DNA of 64,000 bases from Oceanobacillus limi (GTDB lineage: Bacteria > Bacillota > Bacilli > Bacillales > Amphibacillaceae). Shown in pieces: positions 16,509 to 26,015 of this stretch. Positions within the stretch are counted from its first letter, which is position 1; the number at the start of each line of letters is the position of its first letter. The notes beneath the pieces are model-generated. The model worked only from the letters and a program-made list of their open reading frames with translations. It was not told the DNA's origin and did not search any database. The DNA is taken from the NCBI RefSeq assembly GCF_900111445.1, contig NZ_FOHE01000002.1, positions 186,001-250,000 of the forward strand. Reading direction: 5' to 3'. A program made the translations under genes and the position numbers.

Positions 16509-18002
16509 TTAAAACTTATAAATACCCGAATATTTCTCTGTTAAATAGTCTACCAAGTAATCGGGATTTAACTGTTCTTTTGTAACATCTTCAATAATTT
16601 CTAACGGACGTTTCATTTTTCCATATTGGTGTATATTCTCCGTCAACCAATTTCTAATCGAATCATAGTTTCCAGATTGGATAATTTGGTTTATATTCAT
16701 TTCTTTATCCATTACACCCTTGAATTGAGCTGCATACATATATCCCAAGGCATAAGATGGGAAATATCCAAAATCGCCACCTGCCCAGTGAATATCCTGT
16801 AGCACACCTTCTCTATCACTAGGTGGTTCAATACCTAAATACTCCACCATTTTCTCATTCCATAAATGAGGGAGATCCTTTACTTGTATTTCATCATTAA
16901 TTAATGCTTTCTCCAGTTCATAACGTATCATGATATGAAGCGGATACGTTAATTCATCTGCTTCAATCCGTATGAAAGAAGGTTTCACTTCGTTCACGGC
17001 TTTATAAAAGGTATCCACATCAACAGACTCAAAATGTTCTGGTGCATATTTTTTGAACAATTCATAATGAGATTGCCAAAAAGTTTCATTTCTTCCTAAG
17101 AAATTTTCCCAAAATAAAGATTGGGACTCGTGGATTCCCATAGATGTACCGGTTGCTAATGGGGTATTCGTTAACTTCTTATCAATGTTCTGCTCGTATA
17201 ATGCATGCCCACCCTCATGGATGGTTCCAAAAACTGCCATACGGAAATCTTCTTCATCATATCTAGTTGTAATACGTACATCATTTGGATTGAGTGATAT
17301 AGCAAATGGATGGATCGTGTCATCTAATCGACCTGCTTCAAAGTCATAACCCATTCGCTTTAAAATTTCTACACTAAAAGCTTCTTGTTGGGATTTTGGA
17401 AAAGATGCTTTTAACGCAGAAGGATCTGGCTCTACATTGCTGCTATTTATCTTATCAAGTAAATCAGTTAAAGACTTTCTTAGTTTTGGAAAGACGTCAT
17501 CTAATGTTTTTGTTGTTACTCCTGGTTCATAGTTATGTAATAATGCATCATAAATATTTTCTTTATAACCCCAGTAGTTCGCAAATTTCTTATTATAATC
17601 CACTAACTTCTCTAAATAAGGCTGGAATAATGAAAAATCGGCCTTTTCCCTCGCTTCTTGCCAAATAGATTCCGATTTGGATTGAAGCATCACATATTCT
17701 TTGAATTCATCATTTGGAATTTTACGGCTCCGTTCATACGTTTCTAAACTTTCTTCTATCGTCCGTTTCATTACATCATCAGTTACGGTATCCTTTAGTT
17801 CATCTAATAATTCCTTTAATTTATCTGAAGTCTCTAGTTGGTGTAATTTTTCTGCAAGAAACCCTACAACCTCTGAACGCTGTTCTACTCCTTTTTTAGG
17901 AATTTTTGTACGCATATCCCAGTGTGTTAACGCGATTGCTTCCTTATATGCGCTCTGCTCCTTAAGGAGATCCCATAATTGGTTTTCTTTTGTATTACTC
18001 AA
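16509..18002 (-). CDS. ypwA: Metallocarboxypeptidase, M32 family
   Basis: A 497-residue zinc carboxypeptidase of the Taq-type M32 family (B. subtilis YpwA, about 500 residues). The zinc site is intact: H262-E263-x-x-H266 in TIHEGGHALYE and the third ligand E292 in GIHESQSLFWEN. The conserved DLPxLW-type DLPHLWNEKM block and HWAGGDFGYFPSYALGYMYAAQ follow. It removes C-terminal residues from peptides in the cytosol. The start is TTG, with AGGAGG seven bases upstream. It follows ypsC by two bases. Confidence 0.95.
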   Translation of the reverse strand: MSNTKENQLWDLLKEQSAYKEAIALTHWDMRTKIPKKGVEQRSEVVGFLAEKLHQLETSDKLKELLDELKDTVTDDVMKRTIEESLETYERSRKIPNDEFKEYVMLQSKSESIWQEAREKADFSLFQPYLEKLVDYNKKFANYWGYKENIYDALLHNYEPGVTTKTLDDVFPKLRKSLTDLLDKINSSNVEPDPSALKASFPKSQQEAFSVEILKRMGYDFEAGRLDDTIHPFAISLNPNDVRITTRYDEEDFRMAVFGTIHEGGHALYEQNIDKKLTNTPLATGTSMGIHESQSLFWENFLGRNETFWQSHYELFKKYAPEHFESVDVDTFYKAVNEVKPSFIRIEADELTYPLHIMIRYELEKALINDEIQVKDLPHLWNEKMVEYLGIEPPSDREGVLQDIHWAGGDFGYFPSYALGYMYAAQFKGVMDKEMNINQIIQSGNYDSIRNWLTENIHQYGKMKRPLEIIEDVTKEQLNPDYLVDYLTEKYSGIYKF

Positions 18003-18004
18003 TT

Positions 18005-19144
18005 CTACTCCTCCTCTACCTTTTCTCCAAAGTACTGATAATAATCTGTTTTGATAAATCCATTAAACAATTTTCGTTTCTTTGTTGCTTTCTTCCCATA
18101 GAGTTTTTCAAACTCTTCAAATGCAGTCAAAATATATACACTCCACGAAGGGTTATCTTGCATTATTTCCCCCAAATCTTGATACATTTGCATAACTTCT
18201 TTCTTATCCCCGATCCTTTGTCCATAAGGAGGATTTGAAACAACGTATCCATTATTTGATCTAGGAGAAAGATCTTTTACTTGCATCTGCTTCCAAGTAA
18301 TTAACTCTCCTAATCCGGCCTCTTTACTGTTCTCTGTGGCAATACTAATCATTTTATGATCAATATCAGATCCAATGATATCGAGAGCTTGATCATAATT
18401 TGCATGATCTTCTGCTTCTTGAAAAGCATCATCCCATAGCTTTTGTCTGATCAATCCCCACTCTTCGGAATTAAATTCGCGATTAAATCCAGGAGCAATA
18501 TTTTGCCCAATTAGAGCTGCTTCAATAGCAATTGTACCCGAACCGCAGAATGGATCGATTAGCGTATAGGTCGGCTTCCAATTAGTAAGTAATAGCAATG
18601 CAGCCGCTAGTGTTTCTTTTAATGGTGCATCTCCTTGTCCAACACGGTATCCTCGTTTATGTAAGCCTGCTCCAGATGTATCTAACGTTAGTTGAACAAC
18701 ATCCTTTAACAAGGATACTTCCACTTTATATAAAGCGCCAGTTTCTGGCATCTTTGAAACAACACCATATTTTAATTTTAATCGCTCCACGATCGCTTTT
18801 TTTACAATTGCTTGACAATCAGGAACACTATATAAGGTGGACTTTACGGATTTACCTGAAACAGGAAATTTCCCATCTTCTTCCATATAATGTTCCCACG
18901 GTAATGATTTTGTACCTTCAAAAAGTTCATCAAAAGTAGTTGCTTTAAACTCTCCAATTAGTATCTTCACTCTGTCTGCCGTACGTAGCCATAAATTACA
19001 ACGTGGGATGGCTGATAAAGGTGCATCAAAGATTACTTTTCCATTATCTACTTTCACTTCATATCCTAGGTTTCTGACTTCATCTGCAACTACTGCTTCC
19101 AACCCCATTGCAGCTGTTGCAATTAATGTGATTTTTTGTGCCAT
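18005..19144 (-). CDS. ypsC: THUMP-domain 23S rRNA guanine methyltransferase (RlmL-like)
   Basis: A 379-residue protein: an N-terminal THUMP RNA-binding domain (about 1-160) and a SAM-dependent methyltransferase domain with the SAM loop DPFCGSGTIAIEAA and the catalytic NPPYGQR. It corresponds to YpsC of B. subtilis, equivalent to the N-terminal half of E. coli RlmL, which makes m2G2445 in 23S rRNA. ATG 19142-19144 is preferred because AAAGGA lies seven bases upstream. A reading seven codons longer would put that site inside the gene. Confidence 0.93.
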   Translation of the reverse strand: MAQKITLIATAAMGLEAVVADEVRNLGYEVKVDNGKVIFDAPLSAIPRCNLWLRTADRVKILIGEFKATTFDELFEGTKSLPWEHYMEEDGKFPVSGKSVKSTLYSVPDCQAIVKKAIVERLKLKYGVVSKMPETGALYKVEVSLLKDVVQLTLDTSGAGLHKRGYRVGQGDAPLKETLAAALLLLTNWKPTYTLIDPFCGSGTIAIEAALIGQNIAPGFNREFNSEEWGLIRQKLWDDAFQEAEDHANYDQALDIIGSDIDHKMISIATENSKEAGLGELITWKQMQVKDLSPRSNNGYVVSNPPYGQRIGDKKEVMQMYQDLGEIMQDNPSWSVYILTAFEEFEKLYGKKATKKRKLFNGFIKTDYYQYFGEKVEEE

Positions 19145-19198
19145 AACATAATCCTTTCTTAACATGATGGTACTATTAGTAGTTTACCATATAGACGT

Positions 19199-19242
19199 AA
19201 AAAAAACCTTTCCACTACCTAAAAAGCTAGTGAAAAGGTTTT
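19199..19242 (-). terminator. Terminator after rnpB
   Basis: A 15-bp stem with one mismatch (19203-19217 with 19228-19242), followed on the minus strand by a run of eight T. It lies just downstream of the RNase P RNA 3' end and upstream of ypsC. Confidence 0.85.
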
Positions 19243-19257
19243 ACCTATTTTACGTAT

Positions 19258-19662
19258 GGACCATTGAATACTCGATAAGCCATGTTCTGTACCTTAGTAC
19301 TACAAACGGTGGTCAACCTTGTACCATTGGTTGTAATCATCTATCTACAAGTTATACTTGTCCTTTGTTCGGTTGAATTCCCTACTAAAAGATGCCCCTA
19401 CCATTATTTGGGTTGCTCACTCGTGGGGTTTACCTCGTTCCACCCAAAGTGTTTCCACTTCGGCTACGTCACTGTGGCACTTTCAAGGATCTTATTCCAT
19501 ATCCAGAAGGACTTAGGAACTTCCCCTGCCGTTAACCATAAAGGTTACCTTGACTTATGATTTCGTCAAGCACGAACACTACAAACATCTCAGTTTGTGT
19601 GAGCATGGACTTTCCTCTGCTCGCATTAAAACAAGCAGCGATTACATGAGTATTCAATCACT
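19258..19662 (-). ncRNA. rnpB: RNase P RNA, Bacillus type B
   Basis: The minus strand carries the universally conserved RNase P RNA blocks in order: GAGGAAAGTCCATGCTC near the 5' end, GGCAGGGGAA, CTTGAAAGTGCCACAGTGACG, GTGGAACGAGGTAAACCCC, and AGATAGATGATT then GAACATGGCTTA near the 3' end. The ends pair (TTGAATACTC on the RNA's 5' side, encoded at 19648-19657, with GAGTATTCAA encoded at 19264-19273), giving helix P1. The length of about 400 bases fits type B. The RNA is the catalytic subunit that trims tRNA 5' leaders. Ends are estimated to within about 10 bases. Confidence 0.96.
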
Positions 19663-19719
19663 GTCTAAGTATTATATTATCATATGACGTCAAAAAAGTC
19701 ATTGGTAAAATAAGTAAGA

Positions 19720-20025
19720 TTAAGATTCGGCATTTGCATACTTGTTACCAAATACAGCTTTTTCTAAATTCGATAACCGTTTTAAAATATCGTAGTTTAC
19801 TTGATGGTTGGAATTAGAAGATCTCGTTCTTGTTTGATCGGTATGTTTCTTAAGACGCTCATTCTCTTGTTTTAAACTTTCTATCTCTTGCTGTAGAGCC
19901 TCATAATCTTGAATAATGACATCTAAAAATTCATCTACTTCTTCTTGGTTATAGCCTCTCATCGCCGTTTTAAAATCTTTTTCTAAAATATCCTTACCTG
20001 TTAATTGAATACGGTTCGGGTTCAT
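19720..20025 (-). CDS. gpsB: Cell cycle protein GpsB
   Basis: A 101-residue DivIVA-family protein. The N-terminal domain has [30 protein letters not shown] (split here: [24 protein letters not shown]), followed by a coiled coil (about 40-68) and a C-terminal trimerisation helix ([16 protein letters not shown]). GpsB shuttles PBP1 between the division site and the sidewall, and ponA (PBP1) is encoded 3.3 kb away. It lies between cdd and rnpB, as in other Bacilli near ypsC. Confidence 0.95.
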   Translation of the reverse strand: MNPNRIQLTGKDILEKDFKTAMRGYNQEEVDEFLDVIIQDYEALQQEIESLKQENERLKKHTDQTRTRSSNSNHQVNYDILKRLSNLEKAVFGNKYANAES

Positions 20026-20130
20026 AATTATTTCACCTCATATTTGATATATTAAATCTACACGTGTTGTCCATTTTTTATGCATAGTGATATTATTATA
20101 CTTTATGTACATTATCTGCTAATTATTATA

Positions 20131-20166
20131 CCAAAAAAATGAGAAGCTGAAAATCAGCTTCTCATT
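20131..20166 (-). terminator. Terminator of cdd
   Basis: A 13-bp perfect stem with an AAA loop (20138-20150 with 20154-20166). On the minus strand it continues the stem's TT into TTTTTGG. Confidence 0.88.
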
Positions 20167-20180
20167 CTTATAAAATTTAA

Positions 20181-20582
20181 TTATTGCAAATCAGTTGGTT
20201 GAAAAGAGAATGGCAATAATTCTTCCATTTTTATTGATTTTACATCTTTTGTAAGATTCGTTAAATGAATGATCATATCGCTACGGAAAAATTCACTCAT
20301 TACTTGTCTACATGAACCACAGGGTGGTACCGGTCTCTCTGTATCTGCAATCACTGCCATTTCAACAAATTCTTTTTCCCCGTCTGCAATGGCTTTAAAG
20401 ATTGCTACACGTTCTGCACAACATGTAACTGGATATGCTGCATTCTCTATATTACAACCGGTATACACTTTACCGGACTTCGTAAGTAATGCTGCTCCAA
20501 CTGGGAATTTTGAGTATGGAACATATGCCTTATCGCGTATTTTTTTTGCTTCATCTATTAATGTATTCGTAGACATCCCCAT
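20181..20582 (-). CDS. cdd: Cytidine deaminase
   Basis: A 133-residue homotetramer-type enzyme that converts cytidine and deoxycytidine to uridines for pyrimidine salvage. The zinc site is visible: C55-A-E57, then C88 and C91 in PPCGSC. The start lies at ATG 20582 or six bases later, behind AGGAAAGGGG. An upstream ATG would have no ribosome site. In B. subtilis cdd sits with era and dgkA, so its place here beside gpsB and yppE is a rearrangement or a second copy. I cannot tell which. Confidence 0.93.
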   Translation of the reverse strand: MGMSTNTLIDEAKKIRDKAYVPYSKFPVGAALLTKSGKVYTGCNIENAAYPVTCCAERVAIFKAIADGEKEFVEMAVIADTERPVPPCGSCRQVMSEFFRSDMIIHLTNLTKDVKSIKMEELLPFSFQPTDLQ

Positions 20583-20659
20583 GTCCCCTTTCCTATTGTG
20601 GAATGTCATTATATACAAAAACGGTTAACTTGTAAAGCGATTACATGCACCAAATTTTA

Positions 20660-21010
20660 TTAGGAAATCTCATGTAGAAGTTGATCAAAAATATAATGAA
20701 CAGATTTATTTAATTCCATATATCGTTTTCTTCGTACATCAACATAATAGCTATGCATTAATAATAATTCCATATTTTCTCTGGTCGAAGTAATCTGATG
20801 TGGATGTACATTGATTTTTTTCTCTTTTACAATCGCTAACGCTTGTTCCTCCCAAATCCCTAACGAATCATATATAGGTGTCGTATTTTCCTTTACTTTT
20901 GAAAAAAATACTTTATCACTTCTATTTTCTGGTGGTTCATTCTTCTCATAAATTCTCTTTAAACGATCTAATTCATCTTTCAGTTTTTGTGTGCGATTGG
21001 CTAAATTCAT
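20660..21010 (-). CDS. yppE: YppE family protein (DUF1798)
   Basis: A 116-residue, all-helical, charged protein matching YppE (DUF1798, about 120 residues) by its length, helical content and position near yppC, recU and ponA. Blocks such as WEEQALAIVKEKKINVHPHQI and ENMELLLMHSYYVDVRRKRYMEL are typical. The family adopts a four-helix bundle and has no known function. It is a lone gene on the minus strand. Confidence 0.85.
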   Translation of the reverse strand: MNLANRTQKLKDELDRLKRIYEKNEPPENRSDKVFFSKVKENTTPIYDSLGIWEEQALAIVKEKKINVHPHQITSTRENMELLLMHSYYVDVRRKRYMELNKSVHYIFDQLLHEIS

Positions 21011-21146
21011 TTCGTAAACCTGCCTTTTTCATTATTCCCTCTAACTGTATCATTTTCCGATGAATAAGGCACAGATTTTAATTTCATGATAAGTGATTCA
21101 GCTTGAATTTCATATTGAGAGGAAAGTATTGTTAACTTCTTTATAC

Positions 21147-21344
21147 TTAAATTCGATTGAAGGTTTCTTTAGAAACATTTATTTTATGCTGGCATTTACT
21201 AAATTCGGTTTCAATTTTATGATCCACTTTTAAGGAGAGTTTTTGCTCAATAATCCTAATTTGATTATTCAAGTATAGTAATGAAGTTTCAAATTCTTTT
21301 TTTGGAATACCGTTACTATCATTTATCGTTTTGGCTAATCCCAT
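21147..21344 (-). CDS. Hypothetical small protein
   Basis: I do not recognise this 65-residue protein. It is soluble and mostly helical, with a charged centre (NQIRIIEQKLSLKVDHKIE) that could be a short coiled coil and one cysteine. It has a good ribosome site (AAGGAGTGAGG) before ATG, which is why I accept it. It sits in the spot where B. subtilis has small ypp genes near sspM, so it may be a lineage-specific sporulation or cell-cycle gene. That is a guess. Confidence 0.55.
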   Translation of the reverse strand: MGLAKTINDSNGIPKKEFETSLLYLNNQIRIIEQKLSLKVDHKIETEFSKCQHKINVSKETFNRI

Positions 21345-21504
21345 ATCCTCACTCCTTTTTTACTGGTGATATATAGTAATTCGATATTCTTTATTCCTTC
21401 CCTTCTTGTTCGACAAAACTAGAATCATTCAAACAAAACAAGTGATTATGCTCATTATTTCTCTAAAATAAGACAAACTAATCGTAAAGGAGGAGGTTTA
21501 AATC

Positions 21505-21612
21505 ATGAAGAATAAGGAATTGCAGAAAAATAAAATGAAAGAAGAATTAAATGGAAAGTCCCTAAAGAAAGGAAATAAAAAGCTGAATGGCCCTAATCGT
21601 CCATCAACTTAA
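21505..21612 (+). CDS. sspM: Small acid-soluble spore protein M
   Basis: A 35-residue, Lys/Asn-rich protein that ends in KKLNGPNRPST, the C-terminal signature of the SspM class of minor small acid-soluble spore proteins (34 residues in B. subtilis). AAAGGAGGAGG precedes the ATG. The gene is short and easily missed. SspM is made in the forespore late in sporulation, and its exact role is not known. The location next to yppC and recU is the same as in B. subtilis. Confidence 0.85.
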   Translation: MKNKELQKNKMKEELNGKSLKKGNKKLNGPNRPST

Positions 21613-21623
21613 TAGTAAGTGAA

Positions 21624-21656
21624 AAAGGATTTGCGTCACTGCAAATCCTTTTTTTA
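21624..21656. terminator. Bidirectional terminator between sspM and yppC
   Basis: A perfect 10-bp stem (21625-21634 with 21641-21650), a six-base loop, a T-run on the plus strand and A-run on the left that gives TTTTT on the minus strand. Confidence 0.88.
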
Positions 21657-22607
21657 TAATTTAATAAACCATTTCATATGATAATACGCTGCAAGTAAGC
21701 TTCGTTTTTTATAAAATCGACTACTTATGTCCTTTGGCTTACAGGATATAGGGGTCTGCCATGCTTTTGAAATACCCCCAGAATTTAACCAGTCTTTTCG
21801 AATAATATCTTGATGTGTGATCACTGGATAGACCTTTCTTAAATAAGGGTTGCCGGAAGAAGGCTGCATTAAATATCGCTCATAATCATTCCTAGAACCT
21901 GTATGATCGACTGCTAACGCAAACGACATATATTTCGGATAAACGCCTGATGAATAGAGAATAGATGCAATTTGTTTACCTAAACGAATTCGATTGGAGG
22001 TTCTTGTAAAGTCCTTCACAAAATGTCCAAAAATTTTATTAGATTTAGTTGGTATTAATACAGCGTTCATTGATAATAGGTTTTGTAATAAATAAGGTGG
22101 ACTTCGAAATACACGTTTCTTAAAGAATGATTGCTCGATAACCGGTTTTTGAATCACATTTTGCTCATTAATTATTAAAGCAATCATTAGACGTTGGCAA
22201 TCTTTGGTTTTCCAAAAATGAAACCACTCGTTAATCATAAACGTAGACACATTATAATGTTTTAGCAAATGAAATAGTGGATGTTGAAGCTTAACAGATA
22301 GTTTGTAAAGTAAAAGCTGAGGATAAGCATCCGAAAATATTAACCAATTTGCTCTTTCATATGTCATAAATAGACGTTCTCTATCTTTTGGTTCAAGCAA
22401 TTCCCTGTATGTAGGTATGAGTAAATCTGTCATGTTCCATCCTGCGTTTCGTGAGACGAGGCTTGCAACCAAAGCCCATTTAATCTCTGGGAACTGTAAG
22501 TAAAATCTTTGATAGGCAATTGTACGTGAAATGTTGTCTAGATTATGCTTCTTTGTCATTTTTGTTATATAATATATGTAGTCCTGTTTACTCCATTCGA
22601 GAGCCAT
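21654..22607 (-). CDS. yppC: YppC family protein (DUF2515)
   Basis: A 317-residue protein matching the DUF2515/YppC family of Bacilli: N-terminal ISRTIAYQRFYLQFPEIKWALVASLVSRNAGWNMTDL-type blocks (here split), a central HFWKTKDCQRLMIALIINEQN and a C-terminal FALAVDHTGSRNDYERYL. The function is unknown. It diverges from recU-ponA with only 87 bases between the two starts, as in B. subtilis, so the two units share a promoter region. Confidence 0.88.
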   Translation of the reverse strand: MALEWSKQDYIYYITKMTKKHNLDNISRTIAYQRFYLQFPEIKWALVASLVSRNAGWNMTDLLIPTYRELLEPKDRERLFMTYERANWLIFSDAYPQLLLYKLSVKLQHPLFHLLKHYNVSTFMINEWFHFWKTKDCQRLMIALIINEQNVIQKPVIEQSFFKKRVFRSPPYLLQNLLSMNAVLIPTKSNKIFGHFVKDFTRTSNRIRLGKQIASILYSSGVYPKYMSFALAVDHTGSRNDYERYLMQPSSGNPYLRKVYPVITHQDIIRKDWLNSGGISKAWQTPISCKPKDISSRFYKKRSLLAAYYHMKWFIKL

Positions 22608-22694
22608 TATATATACCTACTTTCAGATGCTTAATACGAGCTTTACGGTGTAGGTGTTATGGTATATTAACTGCACGTATTAGGAGGACAAAGC

Positions 22695-23282
22695 ATGAAT
22701 TATCCAAACGGAAAGAAGAGAAAGGTGAAGCAAGTCACCTCACAAACAAATAATCAAGGATATAGTAATCGTGGAATGTCATTAGAAGCAGACATTAATG
22801 TAACGAACACGTATTATCTTGAAACGGACAAAGCAGTAATTCATAAGAAACCAACACCGGTCCAAATTGTCAATGTAAAATATCCAAAACGAAGTGCCGC
22901 AGTAATTACAGAAGCTTATTTTAAACAAGCTTCAACTACGGACTATAATGGCATTTATCGAAATCATTACATTGACTTTGAAGCGAAGGAAACGAAAAAT
23001 AAAACGTTATTTCCATTATCAAATATCCATGAACACCAAATAAAACATATGCAATCGATTATTAAACATGGTGGCATAAGTTTTTTTATCATTCGTTTTT
23101 CTTCTTATAATGAAACCTATTTATTTCCAGGAGAAAACTTATTTCCCTACTGGTATGAAATGCTAGAAGATGGTAGAAAATCTATACCATACGAAAAAAT
23201 CACACAAGATGGGAAGTTAATCCCATTTCAGTATCAAGTAAGAGTCGACTATTTATCAATAGTAGATACGCTCTACTTTTAG
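22695..23282 (+). CDS. recU: Holliday junction resolvase RecU
   Basis: A 195-residue nuclease. Family blocks include NRGMSLEADINVTNTYYL at the N-terminus, the nuclease core YNGIYRNHYIDFEAKETKNK (split: YNGIYRNHYIDFEAKE) with its D and E ligands, and a C-terminal YLSIVDTLYF. RecU cuts Holliday junctions and limits RecA during repair and chromosome segregation. AGGAGG precedes the ATG. A TGG-TATATT extended -10 box lies upstream. It is followed by ponA after 17 bases, the classical recU-ponA operon. Confidence 0.96.
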   Translation: MNYPNGKKRKVKQVTSQTNNQGYSNRGMSLEADINVTNTYYLETDKAVIHKKPTPVQIVNVKYPKRSAAVITEAYFKQASTTDYNGIYRNHYIDFEAKETKNKTLFPLSNIHEHQIKHMQSIIKHGGISFFIIRFSSYNETYLFPGENLFPYWYEMLEDGRKSIPYEKITQDGKLIPFQYQVRVDYLSIVDTLYF

Positions 23283-23299
23283 AATGGAGGTAGTGAGCG

Positions 23300-25966
23300 A
23301 TGGCACAAAACAGCCAAACTCGTACTGCACGTAGAAAACAGAAAAAAGCAAAGAAAAAACCAATATGGAAAAAAATCCTTTTATCCGTATTTATATTCTT
23401 TTTAGTTATTGGAATTGGTGTTGCAGGTCTATTCACCTATTATATTGCCACTGCACCAAAAATTGATGCATCCAAATTAGATGTTCCATCATCTTCCATT
23501 GTTTATGATAAAAATGGTGAGGTAATTGGGGATTTAGCCGGTGAAGAAAAACGAACGAAAATAAAATATGATGATCTACCTCAAGTTCTTATTGACGCAG
23601 TAACCGCAACAGAAGATGCTCGTTTCTTTGAGCATTCAGGCATTGATCTTAGACGTATTGGTGGAGCTGTGGTTGGGAATTTACGAAACGGCTTTGGATC
23701 AGAAGGGGCAAGTACCATTACACAGCAAGTTGTCGAACAATCCTTTCTTAGCCCTGAAAAAAAGATAAAGTTAAAAGTTCAAGAGCAATGGATGTCTCTT
23801 CAACTCGAGCGAGAATATTCCAAAGAAGAGATACTTGAAATGTATTTAAATCGGATATTCTATGGTAGCCGGTCGTTCGGTGTTGCACAAGCTGCTAAAA
23901 CATACTTTGGCAAGACAGACCTACATGAATTAACTTTACCAGAAGCAGCGATTTTAGCTGGGTTACCTCAACGACCAACAGCGTATAACCCGTTCCAAAA
24001 TCCTGATTTAACAAAGTACCGAATGGAAACAGTTCTCAAGTTGATGGTTAGACATGATAAGATATCCCAAGAAGAAGCCGATGAAGCATTAGAGGTTGAT
24101 ATTCCTTCCCTACTTGTGGAGGAAACCCCTGATACAAATGCATACGATGCTTTTATCCAACAGGTTGAAAAAGAAGTAGAAGAGAAACTAGACGGAGTCA
24201 ATATTTATACAGATGGATTAGAAATACACACTACCTTAGATACAGAGGCACAAGAATATGTTGATTTCTTACTTACAGATAGTGAAGAAAATCCTATAAA
24301 ATACCCTGATGATGAATTTCAAGCAGGACTAGTAGTTTTAGATACGAAGAGTGGTGCAATTCGAGCAATAGGTGGCAGCCGTAACAATGAAGGGAATAAA
24401 GGTTTTAATTACGCAATCCAAGGTAGTCGTCAACCAGGTTCAACGATAAAACCTATTGTTGTTTATGGTCCAGCCATTGAACAAAACAAACTATCGACAT
24501 ATCATCAAATCCATGATGATAAACCTTACGAAATTGGTGATGATGCAGTAAACAACTATGATAATCAATTCCATGGTTGGGTTTCGATGAGAACTGCAAT
24601 TGCACATTCTTATAACATACCTGCTCTGAAGACATTAGAAGAAACTGGATTTGACGTAGCAACTCCATTTGCTGAAGGACTAGGAATCGAATTAACTACG
24701 AGACAAATTGGCGAAGCAATTGGTGGAACAAGTACCGAGGTGTCCCCTCTCCAATTAGCAGGAGCATATCGTCCGTTTGCAAATGAAGGAATTTATAACG
24801 AACCATATGCAGTAACGAAGATCGTATATCCAGATGATCAAACAGTTGAATTCAAATCAGAACCTGAAGTTGTTATGTCTGATTTCACAGCATATATGAT
24901 AACCGATATGCTTAAATCGGTAGTAACCGAGGGCGGAGGTACAAGAGCAAATGTAGAAGGGTTACCTGTTGCAGGTAAAACTGGTACTTCAACCACACAA
25001 GAAGGAAAAGCTAAAGATTCTTGGTTTAGTGGTTACACGACAAACTATACTATTACTGTTTGGACCGGTTACCCAGATAACAAGCCTATTGAAGGTGATC
25101 GATCTTTTGCCCAGCAACTATTCCGACACACAATGAGTGAGATTAGCAAAGATATTGACACACCTGACTTTGAAAAGCCAGACTCTGTTGTTGAAGTAGC
25201 AGTTGAAAAAGGCTCAAATCCAGCAGCTTTACCAAGTGAATACACACCTAGCGCTCAAATTGTAAAGGAATTATTTGTTAAAGGTACAGAGCCAAAGGAA
25301 ACTTCCGAGAAATTTGATCAACCAGATCCTGTTACAGATTTGCAGGCTGAATATAATGAAGAGACAGATTCAATACATGTTGAATGGGGTTATGAATCCG
25401 ATGATGATGTTTCCTTTGAGGTTAGTATGAGCTCTGATGGTGGAGATATGCAGAGCCTTACTACGACAGAAGAAAGATTTATAGAACTATCAGAGTTAGA
25501 TGATGCAGAGGAATATACAATCCAAGTAATCGCAATAAGCAACAACAACGATTCAAACGTAAGTGAGCCAAGAACAACAAGCGTTTCTGTGATGAGAGAG
25601 GAAGAAGATCCTGAAGACGGAAATATTCCTCCGGTTGCCAACCTCCAGGCATCTTATGTCACAGAATCGAACATGATCGATGTTACTTGGAGTTATAACG
25701 GACCACCAGCCAATTTTGAAGTATATGTTGAACCAAATAATCAATCACAAACGGTGCAAAACACAGGAATCGAGATAACTGGCGTGGAACCGGGAACCAC
25801 CTATACCCTCACCATCACTCCAATTGGTACAAATGGAGCGAACCAAGGAACTTCAGGAGAATCAACAAGTGTTACGGTTGAAGTTCCCGCAGCAGAAGAA
25901 GCCCCTGGTGAGGGGGAAGGAGATAATGGTGGCGAAGATGACGATGAAAATGTAGATGAAGAATAA
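23300..25966 (+). CDS. ponA: Bifunctional penicillin-binding protein 1A/1B with two FN3 domains
   Basis: An 888-residue class A PBP. Order: a basic cytosolic tail, a membrane helix (about 25-50), a GT51 glycosyltransferase domain with E105 in ATEDARFFEH, and a transpeptidase domain with S381-x-x-K384, S437-Y-N439 and K560-T-G. Two fibronectin type III-like domains follow at about 676-765 and 775-862, then a very acidic, Gly-rich tail. It polymerises and crosslinks peptidoglycan. The FN3 repeats sit outside the membrane and may bind cell-wall material. It is the second gene of the recU-ponA operon. Confidence 0.97.
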   Translation: MAQNSQTRTARRKQKKAKKKPIWKKILLSVFIFFLVIGIGVAGLFTYYIATAPKIDASKLDVPSSSIVYDKNGEVIGDLAGEEKRTKIKYDDLPQVLIDAVTATEDARFFEHSGIDLRRIGGAVVGNLRNGFGSEGASTITQQVVEQSFLSPEKKIKLKVQEQWMSLQLEREYSKEEILEMYLNRIFYGSRSFGVAQAAKTYFGKTDLHELTLPEAAILAGLPQRPTAYNPFQNPDLTKYRMETVLKLMVRHDKISQEEADEALEVDIPSLLVEETPDTNAYDAFIQQVEKEVEEKLDGVNIYTDGLEIHTTLDTEAQEYVDFLLTDSEENPIKYPDDEFQAGLVVLDTKSGAIRAIGGSRNNEGNKGFNYAIQGSRQPGSTIKPIVVYGPAIEQNKLSTYHQIHDDKPYEIGDDAVNNYDNQFHGWVSMRTAIAHSYNIPALKTLEETGFDVATPFAEGLGIELTTRQIGEAIGGTSTEVSPLQLAGAYRPFANEGIYNEPYAVTKIVYPDDQTVEFKSEPEVVMSDFTAYMITDMLKSVVTEGGGTRANVEGLPVAGKTGTSTTQEGKAKDSWFSGYTTNYTITVWTGYPDNKPIEGDRSFAQQLFRHTMSEISKDIDTPDFEKPDSVVEVAVEKGSNPAALPSEYTPSAQIVKELFVKGTEPKETSEKFDQPDPVTDLQAEYNEETDSIHVEWGYESDDDVSFEVSMSSDGGDMQSLTTTEERFIELSELDDAEEYTIQVIAISNNNDSNVSEPRTTSVSVMREEEDPEDGNIPPVANLQASYVTESNMIDVTWSYNGPPANFEVYVEPNNQSQTVQNTGIEITGVEPGTTYTLTITPIGTNGANQGTSGESTSVTVEVPAAEEAPGEGEGDNGGEDDDENVDEE

Positions 25967-25968
25967 AC

Positions 25969-26004
25969 AAAGAGCGGATATTCCACAAAGAATATCCGCT
26001 CTTT
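25969..26004. terminator. Bidirectional terminator between ponA and nth
   Basis: A perfect 15-bp stem (25969-25983 with 25990-26004), a six-base loop and T/A runs on the sides. It serves two convergent genes. Confidence 0.88.
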
Positions 26005-26015
26005 ATTTATACATT

